From: Opitutus sp.
GTDB lineage: Bacteria > Verrucomicrobiota > Verrucomicrobiia > Opitutales > Opitutaceae
NCBI GenBank assembly: GCA_024707325.1
Contig: JANPZY010000001.1
Coordinates: 1,798,501-1,862,500 of the forward strand
Reading direction: 5' to 3'
Length of the DNA: 64,000 nucleotides
The notes below the pieces were generated by a model. That model saw nothing but the letters and a program-made list of their open reading frames with translations. It was not told the DNA's origin and did not search any database. The position numbers and the translations under genes were made by a program. Shown here in pieces: positions 48,901-55,445 of the stretch. Within the stretch, counting starts at the first letter, position 1. Each line of letters starts with the position of its first letter.

Positions 48901-49661
48901 CGTCCCTGCGGTCCGATCGTCATGTCCGGAATCACGTTTTCCGTGAGCGCGGCTTTGAGTTCGGGCGAAGCGATTTCCTCGACCGTCTCGCCATGCACGC
49001 GCAGCAGGCCGGTTTTCGTGATGAGCAAGAGTCCCTCGCGCGACGGAGCTGCGCCGATGACTGGAGGCAGCTCCAGGCGCTGTGCATCGATGATGCGCAC
49101 GAGACGGGAGCCCGAGACGTCATAGACGCCGTCGCTCGAACTCACGAGCACGTGGTTGCCGGCGCGGAACGCGCCCAGCCGGCGCTCGCTCGGCATGCGA
49201 TGCACGGTGAACTCGCGTCCGTTCCAGATCAGCACGGCGTCGGTCGTCACGAAGACCGCGCCCGTCTCCGTCGACACCACTGCCCAAACGTCGACGAGTT
49301 CGCGATGTTCTTCGGGCAGCTCGGCGACCAGTGAACGATACGAGGAAAGCCCCTCGGCGGAGCGATCGAAATAACCGACCTGGTTGGTGGCTCCGACCCA
49401 GAGCCGACCATTGCGATCGGTATCCAGCGCGCGAACGCAATAACCGCCCGGCACCGGATGGCTGCTCCAGTGTTCGCCATCGAACATGAGCACGAGATCG
49501 CATCCGAAATAAAGCACACCGCGCTCGTCTTGATGCGCACTCCAGTAAGTGCCCGGCGCGCTGACCTCGCGCGCGGTGAATTCCCGCGCGACCGGCAGGC
49601 CCGCTGCGTGGCACAACGCCACGGGCCACGCGAACGCGAGCACGAGGCGCAGGAGGAACAC
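45855..49661 (-). CDS. hybrid two-component sensor kinase with beta-propeller, receiver and HPt domains
   Basis: 1,268 residues if translation begins at the GTG at 49661, chosen because it gives a signal sequence (FLLRLVLAFAWPVALCHA); a TTG at 49685 is also possible. The periplasmic part is a reg_prop-type double propeller (RNGRLWVGATNQVGYF, GSIWVSSPKAITRIA) followed by a Y_Y_Y domain near 670 and one membrane helix near 735. Then come HisKA (His783 in NMSHEIRNP), HATPase (RGTGLGLALCRVLAEKMGG), a receiver (Asp1063 in AFMDWNLPG) and HPt (His1207 in TAHRLDSHAS). This is a complete phosphorelay in one protein, likely sensing a periplasmic glycan or related ligand. It is divergent from the peptide/YcaO pair. 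Confidence 0.88.
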   Translation of the reverse strand: MFLLRLVLAFAWPVALCHAAGLPVAREFTAREVSAPGTYWSAHQDERGVLYFGCDLVLMFDGEHWSSHPVPGGYCVRALDTDRNGRLWVGATNQVGYFDRSAEGLSSYRSLVAELPEEHRELVDVWAVVSTETGAVFVTTDAVLIWNGREFTVHRMPSERRLGAFRAGNHVLVSSSDGVYDVSGSRLVRIIDAQRLELPPVIGAAPSREGLLLITKTGLLRVHGETVEEIASPELKAALTENVIPDMTIGPQGRIVIGTLNSGILIADTAGRLLRRLGPAEGLGSPYATGVVAARDGSIWVSSPKAITRIAAWDSAQRFDERSGLSTGVVEAIAGDRERMFVGTDRGVFSAAFTRDGVGSFTPVPELTMPAYDLHIEPDGTVYAPMHDSVMRWRDGTAMRAVRARLGMFSFRPLRNAPGSYVATTGTSEIVKLRFTGEQWITEASAPLPDASFVTAQASDGTVWTGTPAGGVFAVRFKENTAEVLKIFSESGQPYSGATMVAPFASAMVVFSDEGAFAHRSPTATPERIANFPRVAATAVANPDRENRVWIALKSPFRDGPNAATLVRMSARADGGFAWEGFVVEGLADIGVVRRLFVDAEGWVWVGGSEGLLRFDPRGLTPPPPPRAPLVRSAAVSGSRISARNNTVSFDYASTEWNRRPALRFQTRLDHQSWSEPTHSTHLTLAGLAPGDYRLEVRAIDSLGQISPVTPWDVTVLPPWYRTPLAWAAWILLGLAAIYAGFRWRVHYLRQHNLRLQALVEKKTEQLAQANAAKSEFIANMSHEIRNPISGILGLSFALEETSLDAKQRELAHSVRSCATLLATLVDDVLDFAKIEAGAVELRPADFSLLGAAKQAVAMVSEQARTSGTEITIACTPDVPPLVRGDHARVQQIILNFLSNALKFGGGKPVILQIAPVSPGRIRLAVIDRGPGIAPEDAAKLFTKFSRLESSHGGNVRGTGLGLALCRVLAEKMGGEVGLDSRPGEGSTFWVTLPLPAADENAAAPTAPLQARLRALVVEDIDYNATAMQAVLRRLGIESDVAHDGPTALARLREKRYDIAFMDWNLPGAIGTEIAAAYRAVEPPGQHTIIIATTAYSAKFNRDMCREAGMDGFISKPITPEKITAAIRELQGALPSVPLVTTSTAPAINDQHESGLDLEMLRFLGEGTAAGFREQTTRFTDAMFEDLRALEEAVAAGEPSEIHRTAHRLDSHASMIKADALNRVTRDLQKLAGSDDSDKIRGLLAAAQRECAAVREKLESIRASLGSA

Positions 49662-49818
49662 GGAGAGTCGAAGAGAAAGGCTCAAGCTGCTCGAACGATC
49701 ACGGCCATTTCCGCGCAGATCGAACCGCCTGACGACGTAAAAATACGTAGCGACCTGAGCGAAGGCATGTGAATTCGCCTCTAGGCGGTTGCGACTTTTG
49801 CTTCTGATTAGGAAGGCG

Positions 49819-50085
49819 ATGAAAACGAAACTTCTTCGCCTCGCCTCCGGGTTGCTCGCCAGCCTTTTGCTCTCGCTCGGTTTTGTCCGCACCGCCGAAC
49901 GCCTCGACAGCTCGGCCGCGCTGCCGTCCGATCCCGACGACTACAATAGTCGCGTCGCGGCCACCGCCTGCACTGCTGCGTGTCATTTCTCGGGTGAAAT
50001 CGATCGCTCGGAACTTCTCGCCGCGATGGCCTGCACGGCGGCCTGCCACTACTCCGACAGCGCGTCTGAAGGCCGGCTGACCTGA
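49819..50085 (+). CDS. small peptide with two CTAACH repeats, possible RiPP precursor
   Basis: 88 residues. The ATG at 49819 follows AGGAAGG at good spacing. Residues 5-24 are hydrophobic (LLRLASGLLASLLLSLGF), like a signal peptide or leader helix, then an acidic spacer (PSDPDDYNSR). Two near-identical segments follow: ACTAACHFS (50-58) and ACTAACHYS (71-79), 21 residues apart. Six of the nine codon pairs differ only synonymously, so the peptide sequence rather than the DNA repeat has been kept. It ends 10 bases before a YcaO gene. Clustered Cys, Thr and Ser are the residues YcaO enzymes cyclise. C-x3-C-H also resembles a variant haem c site, so a small dihaem protein is the main alternative. 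Confidence 0.7.
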   Translation: MKTKLLRLASGLLASLLLSLGFVRTAERLDSSAALPSDPDDYNSRVAATACTAACHFSGEIDRSELLAAMACTAACHYSDSASEGRLT

Positions 50086-50095
50086 GGACTGACGC

Positions 50096-50995
50096 ATGAT
50101 CAGCCTCGCACCGTTTCGGTTCAGAAACGTGCTCGAGAGCGATGGCGGCCCGATCTCGCGCGTCTCTCTGCATGCGTTTCCCGTCTACGGCCGGAACATG
50201 TATCAGGCCAATGTCTGGCTTGCCGACCGGCCGTGGGCGGGGGCGCGCAAATCGGAACTCTACAGCGATGCCGACGGCACGGGCTCGGCGGAATCTCCGA
50301 TGCTCGCGCGGCACCGCGCGATTTCCGAGGCGCTGGAGCGCTGGGCGTATCACTCGAAAGTCCACGCGGCCGATGGCGAACTCTACGGCTTCGATGTCGA
50401 CGCCTCGTCCAACGGCATGGCCGCGTTTCCCGGTCTGCTCGTGGGACAGGCGCGCAAACACGCGCTCATGGAAGCCGTCGAGCGCGCAAGTCTGCTCGCG
50501 TGGTGGGAAGGTTTGATCGACGGCGAACGACGTGCGACCGAATGGCCCGAGGTGAGCGCGCTCGTTTTGCCGAGTCCGCTCGGCGTCGGCGTGACGGTGA
50601 TCGCGTGGCGCGAAGTGTGCCCCGGATGTTTCGCCTATGGACACGCCGCGTCAGCGGATTTCTTCGGCGCCTGCGAACGCGCGGTCGTGGAACTCGCGCG
50701 CAACGAATACGTGCTCACGCTCCACCGTCTCGCCCATCAGCTAGGCGATAGCGTCGCGCCGAAAGAACTCTTCGAGCGCCGCTGCCTGTTTTTCTCCAGC
50801 CCGACCGGGCATGCGCTCTTTCAGGAGCGGTTGAATCGCCCGAAGCCGCCGATCTCTCACCGCTATCGCGCGCAGATTTTGCACGACTGCGAGATTCCCG
50901 GTCCGTGGTCGCGCTACGCGACTGTGTGGCGCGTGGTGACGCGTCCGCCGTCAAACGCGTTTCTCGCCAACACCGAGCGCTATTTTTTCTGGTGA
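50096..50995 (+). CDS. YcaO-like peptide-backbone modification enzyme
   Basis: 299 residues. Three ordered YcaO elements are visible: RHRAISEALERWAYHS (Glu78, Glu81, Arg82), then QARKHALMEAVERASLLAWW (Glu126, Glu129, Arg130), then AYGHAASADFFGACERAVVE (Glu194, Arg195, Glu199), matching the ATP/Mg-binding helices. YcaO proteins activate peptide amides with ATP to form azolines, thioamides or amidines. There is no E1-like, TfuA or dehydrogenase partner nearby, and the PxPxP tail of classical cyclodehydratases is absent (the end is YFFW). It probably acts on the 88-residue peptide encoded immediately upstream. A 22-bp repeat array starts 3 bases after the stop. Confidence 0.75.
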   Translation: MISLAPFRFRNVLESDGGPISRVSLHAFPVYGRNMYQANVWLADRPWAGARKSELYSDADGTGSAESPMLARHRAISEALERWAYHSKVHAADGELYGFDVDASSNGMAAFPGLLVGQARKHALMEAVERASLLAWWEGLIDGERRATEWPEVSALVLPSPLGVGVTVIAWREVCPGCFAYGHAASADFFGACERAVVELARNEYVLTLHRLAHQLGDSVAPKELFERRCLFFSSPTGHALFQERLNRPKPPISHRYRAQILHDCEIPGPWSRYATVWRVVTRPPSNAFLANTERYFFW

Positions 50996-50997
50996 GC

Positions 50998-51140
50998 ATC
51001 GCGCATCGAGTCGGAACCCAATGCGGACCGACTCGAGCCAAGGTGCGGACATGGTCGAGCCAGGGTCCGCACCACGTCGGGACAGAGTGCGCACCGAGTC
51101 GAGCCTGAGTGCGGCGCGAGTCGGGGCACGGTGCGGGGCG
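50998..51140 (+). repeat. 22-bp tandem array C
   Basis: A degenerate first unit begins near 50998, followed by units at 51021, 51043, 51065, 51087, 51109 and a partial one at 51131. They share TGCGGACC or TGCGCACC followed by TCGAGCC. The array fills nearly all of the 149-base convergent gap between the YcaO gene and the small membrane-protein gene. Confidence 0.88.
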
Positions 51141-51144
51141 GTGC

Positions 51145-51354
51145 TCAACTGTGATCGCTGCGCGGCGGCACGGAGCTCTCGGACATTTTTCGATCTTCGC
51201 GCACACGCTGGGAGATCGGACGCGATTTCCACGCGGCGATCACGCACAGCGCGGCGAGTCCCCAGAACAGAATCGTGGGAAGTCCGCCGAGGCCGAAGCC
51301 GACAAAGCCGAGAATCACAAACAGCACAGCGAGGGCTGCGAGAAGGAGGTGCAT
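51145..51354 (-). CDS. small two-helix membrane protein of unknown function
   Basis: 69 residues from the ATG at 51354. Two hydrophobic segments (LLLAALAVLFVILGFVGFG and TILFWGLAALCVIAAW) are joined by a short Gly/Leu loop, with a charged Ser/Arg-rich C-terminal tail (RPISQRVREDRKMSESS). No family is recognised. It lies 143 bases downstream of htpG, with an intrinsic terminator in between, so it is probably expressed from its own promoter. Confidence 0.5.
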   Translation of the reverse strand: MHLLLAALAVLFVILGFVGFGLGGLPTILFWGLAALCVIAAWKSRPISQRVREDRKMSESSVPPRSDHS

Positions 51355-51430
51355 GCGGAAAGATAACCCGCCTGCGACGCCGGGCCATGGGGCGCATGCC
51401 GCGGTCGTGCATCGGTCGGCGCCGCCCAAA

Positions 51431-51463
51431 ATAAAAAGGCGCATCGCGAAAACGATGCGCCTT
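51431..51463 (-). terminator. rho-independent terminator of htpG
   Basis: Read on the minus strand, an 11-bp perfect stem AAGGCGCATCG/CGATGCGCCTT closes a six-base loop and is followed by a T-rich stretch (complement of 51431-51435). It lies 35 bases past the htpG stop. Confidence 0.92.
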
Positions 51464-51497
51464 GAAGTAGGAACAAAACGGATGTCCCGAAGGCGGA

Positions 51498-53339
51498 TCA
51501 GACGCTCTCGAGCAGCTTGTAGAGTCGGGCGACCATCGGCGTGGCGTCGTCGAGGAGGCCGGCGCTGATGAGTGCGTTGTCGAGGATCTGTTCGGCGACG
51601 AGCTTCGCCTTGTCGGGCGTGCTGGTGTGCGTTTCGAAGAGCCGCTTCATCACCGGCGAGCGCGGATTGATCTCCAGGTTGACGCGGAGCGGCGTGTCGG
51701 CGCCGTCCTTGTTCATGGCCTTCATCATGCGGCGCATGTGGGGCGACATGAACTTGTCGGCGTTGAGCGCAAGCGCGGGCGAATCGACGAGGCGGTCACT
51801 GGCTTTCACTTCGGCGACGCGTTCGCCGAGCGTGTCCTTGAGCCACGCGGTGAGTTTCTTCGTGTCGTCCTCGCTGAGCGCGCCTTCGGGTTTCGGAAGG
51901 TCGGAAAGTTTCACGTCGGCGTGATCGGCGGCGGTGAGCTTCTTGCCGTCGAACTCACGGACGTTGTTCATCACGTATTCGTCGACGGCTTCGTAGCAGA
52001 AGAGCACCTCGAGGTTGCGGGCCTTGAAGCCTTCGAGATACGGGCCGCTCTCGATCGCGGCGCGGCTCGGGCCGACGAGGTAATAGATTTCCTTTTGCTC
52101 GGAGCCCATGCGCGACACGTAGTCGGCGAGCGAGGTGGTCTTGCCCTTTTCGGTGATGGACGACTCGAAGCGGAGCAGCTTCACGAGCTGGTCCTTGTGG
52201 GCGAAGTCCATCGCGGCGCCTTCCTTCAGGAAGATGCCGAACTCGCTGTAGAATTCGTTGTAGGCGTCGACGCGGTTCTTGGCCTCTTCCTCGAGGAATT
52301 TCAGGAAGCGCTTCGTGATAACCTTGTTCAGCTTCTCGATGAGCGCCTTGTCCTGCATCGTCTCGCGCGAGATGTTGAGCGGCAGGTCTTCGCTATCGAC
52401 GACGCCTTTGAGGAAGCGCAGCCACTCGGGCAGGAGGTTCTTCGGCTTGGCGTCGATGAGGACCTTGCGGCAGTAGAGCGCGACGCTCTGCTCGAGGCGC
52501 GCGAAGCCGAACTTCTCGGTGTTTTCCTTCGGGACGAAGAGCAGCGCGTTGATCGCGAGCGGCGCGTCGGCGGAGAAATGCAGGCGCAGGCGGGGCTCGT
52601 CGTAGGCGTGGGCCTGGAACTTGTAGAACTCGGTGTATTCCTCGTCCTTGATCTCGTTCTTGTTGCGCAGCCAGAGGGCCTGGACGGTGTTGACGCGCTT
52701 GCCGTTGAGATTGATCGGGAACGAAACGAACGCGCTGTAGCGCTCGAGGATCTCCTTCACCGTGCCGTCCTGCGCGAAGTCGCTGGCGTCGTCCTTCAGT
52801 TCGATGACGATCTTGGTGCCGCGGCGTTCGCCTTCGCTCGGCTCGATCTGGTAGCTGCCGGAACCATCGCTGATCCACACGTGGCCGGGCTCGTCCTTGC
52901 GCCACGAGCGCGAGTAAACCTTCACGGCTTTCGCGACCATGAAAGCGGAGTAGAAACCCACGCCGAACTGGCCGATGAGGTTGGCGTTTTTCTGGCCGCC
53001 TTCGCCGAGCGCTTTCAGGAACTGCTTGGAGCCGGAGTGCGCGATCGTGCCGAGGTATTTCACGAGCTCCTCGCGCGACATGCCGATGCCGAAGTCCTGG
53101 ATCGTGATCGTCTTCGCCTTGTCGTCGGTCGTGACGTTGATCTCGAGGTCGAGCTTGTCGTCGAAGATCTCCTTCTCGGTGAGCTGCGTGTGGCGCAGCT
53201 TTTCCAAGGCGTCGGACGCATTGGAGACGAGCTCACGCACGAAGATTTCCTTCTCCGTGTAGAGCGAGTGGATGACGATATCGAGCAGCTGCTTGATCTC
53301 GGCTTGGAACTCGAATTTCTGCGGAGTTTCGGTGGACAT
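51498..53339 (-). CDS. htpG: molecular chaperone HtpG (Hsp90)
   Basis: 613 residues, the usual HtpG length. The GHKL ATPase domain has VRELVSNASDALEKLR (catalytic Glu, Mg-binding Asn), IQDFGIGMSREEL, and GQFGVGFYSAFMVA. The middle domain has LNISRETMQ, with the Arg that contacts the ATP gamma phosphate. The C-terminal dimerisation domain ends VARLYKLLESV. It is an ATP-driven cytosolic chaperone. No CIRCE-like operator was seen upstream. A weak promoter-like TTGATT / AACTAG pair with a 17-base gap is visible at about 53360-53388. Confidence 0.97.
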   Translation of the reverse strand: MSTETPQKFEFQAEIKQLLDIVIHSLYTEKEIFVRELVSNASDALEKLRHTQLTEKEIFDDKLDLEINVTTDDKAKTITIQDFGIGMSREELVKYLGTIAHSGSKQFLKALGEGGQKNANLIGQFGVGFYSAFMVAKAVKVYSRSWRKDEPGHVWISDGSGSYQIEPSEGERRGTKIVIELKDDASDFAQDGTVKEILERYSAFVSFPINLNGKRVNTVQALWLRNKNEIKDEEYTEFYKFQAHAYDEPRLRLHFSADAPLAINALLFVPKENTEKFGFARLEQSVALYCRKVLIDAKPKNLLPEWLRFLKGVVDSEDLPLNISRETMQDKALIEKLNKVITKRFLKFLEEEAKNRVDAYNEFYSEFGIFLKEGAAMDFAHKDQLVKLLRFESSITEKGKTTSLADYVSRMGSEQKEIYYLVGPSRAAIESGPYLEGFKARNLEVLFCYEAVDEYVMNNVREFDGKKLTAADHADVKLSDLPKPEGALSEDDTKKLTAWLKDTLGERVAEVKASDRLVDSPALALNADKFMSPHMRRMMKAMNKDGADTPLRVNLEINPRSPVMKRLFETHTSTPDKAKLVAEQILDNALISAGLLDDATPMVARLYKLLESV

Positions 53340-53564
53340 AATGATGTAAAAAGAGCCCGCTAGTTTAGCAGGTTGCGGGAAAAATCAAGAGGGGCGGCAG
53401 GGCGTTTTTGCGTGGCGAACACGAGCACCATCCGGCGCCTCGCGTAGCGCCACTGCGGTGAAGTTCCGCGCGCCTGACTCAGGCGGCACCCGGCGCGGCG
53501 GCTACGACCGGAACCAGCCAAGGCGGAATTCAACTATGCTCCGCCCTCGTCGCACTTTTCCTCC

Positions 53565-55444
53565 ATGTCGCCCGCTGTTTCTGAAAAATCCTTCGCGCTC
53601 GGTTCCTTGTTGCCCGGTCCTGTCGCGGACGATGGCGGGGTAACCTACGTGGTCTGGGCTCCCGACCACGGGCACCTCAGCGTTCGCGTGTGGCGGCGCG
53701 AGAGCGGCAAAGACATCGTGCTGCCGATGGAGGCGAGGAGCGCGGCTACTTCGCGCTCCATGATCCGGACGGGCGTGCGGGTGACCGGTATAAATTCGTG
53801 CGGCCGGACGGCGCCGAGTTTCCCGATCCGGCGTCGCGTTTTCAGCCGGAGGGCGTGCACGGTCCTTCGGAGGTGATCGATCACCGCGCTTATGTGTGGC
53901 AAAGCACCACATGGAAACGCCCCGCGTGGAGCGGGCAGGCGATCTACGAACTGCACGTGGGCACGTTTACGCCGGAAGGCACGTTTCGCGCCGCGATCGA
54001 GCGACTCGACCACATTGCCTCGCTCGGCGTCGGCGCGATCGAGCTGATGCCGGTGGCGGATTTTCCGGGCGGACGAAACTGGGGCTACGATGGCGTGACG
54101 CTCTTCGCGCCGGCGCGCTGCTACGGTCGGCCCGATGATTTGCGCGCGCTCGTCGATGCGGCGCACGTGCGCGGGCTCGCGGTGATTCTCGATGTGGTTT
54201 ACAACCACCTCGGGCCGGATGGAAATTATCTGGGCGCTTACGCGAAGGAGTATTTCGACGCCGACCGCCACACGCCGTGGGGCCAGGCGTTTCATCTCGC
54301 GGGTCGCGACAGCCGGCCGGTGCGCGAGTTTTCCTCTCCAACGCCGCCTACTGGCTCGACGAGTTTCGCTTCGACGGGCTTCGCCTCGATGCGACGCACG
54401 CGATTCTCGACGTATCCGAAAAACACCTACTGAGCGCGATCGCCGACGTGGCGCATGCGCGCGGAGCGTTCCTGATTGCCGAGGACGAGCGCAATACCAC
54501 CGAGATTCTTTGCGATGCGAAAGGCGCCGGCGCCGGACTCGATGCGGCGTGGGCCGACGATTTTCACCACGAGGTTCGCGTCGCGCTCACCGGGATTCGT
54601 GAGGGCTATTTTGCGGGTTACCGCGGCACGCCCGAGGAGTTGGCCCGGACGCTCACCTCCGGATGGTTTTACACGGGCCAGCCGTTTGCCTCGTGGAAAG
54701 GGCGCGCGCGAGGCAGTCCGTGCGGGCACCTGCCGACGCGCTCGTTTGTTTTCTGCATCGAGAATCACGATCAGGTCGGCAACCGCGCGCAGGGCGAGCG
54801 CCTCGAGCATCTGGTCTCCCGCGACGTGTTTCTCGCGGCGTCGGCGTTGCTGTGTCTCAGCCCGTATCCGCCGATGCTCTTCATGGGGCAGGAGTGGGCG
54901 GCCGGTTCGCCGTTCCAGTATTTCACCGAGCACGGCGGCGATCTCGGGCGTGCGGTGTCGGAGGGACGCAAGCGCGAGTTCGCCGAAGTGGGCATGAACG
55001 CCTCGCTGCGGCCGGAGGACGTGCCGGATCCGCAGGCGCTCGAAACATTCACGCGCTCGAAGCTCGACTGGTCGGAACTCGAGAAACCGGAGCACGCGTC
55101 CGTGCTCGCGTTTTATCGGTGTTGCTTTTGCGCTGCGCGCGGAACTGCTCGGCGATGGCGGCGGGCATCGTGATCGCTGGAGCGTTGCCGCGCTCGAGCG
55201 CGCGGTGGCGTTGCGCTTCAGTGCGGACGAGAAAGCGCCGGTGCTGCTCGTGTGCTCCTTGTGGGGCGAGGCCCGCGTGGATTTTTCTGAGAAAGAAGCG
55301 CTGCGTCCGCCATCCGGAATGGTGTGGCAGGTCGTGCTCGACAGTCGCGAGACCGGCGCCGCGCAGGGATGGGTCGAGACCCTGGAGCTGCCGACGGCCG
55401 CGACGGTGCTGCTGCGTGCGGTGAGTTGCGAAACCGCTTCCTGA
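53565..55444 (+). CDS. treZ: malto-oligosyltrehalose trehalohydrolase, frame interrupted three times
   Basis: The assembled product is about 625 residues. The N-terminal CBM48-like domain ([20 protein letters not shown]) shifts frame near 53730-53742. The GH13 barrel then reads [33 protein letters not shown] and [14 protein letters not shown] until 54329-54332, where four T should be five ([15 protein letters not shown]). It continues with [12 protein letters not shown] (catalytic Asp), LIAEDERN and [12 protein letters not shown] until about 55115-55128, and ends in the third frame at 55444. TreZ releases trehalose from maltooligosyltrehalose made by TreY, encoded 1 base downstream. Three shifts next to an intact treY suggest sequence error, but decay is not excluded. 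Confidence 0.85.
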
Positions 55445-55445
55445 C

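Noticed and set aside
53340..53564. CIRCE heat-shock operator upstream of htpG
   Set aside because: No TTAGCACTC/GAGTGCTAA inverted repeat is present; only a weak sigma70-like pair can be read.
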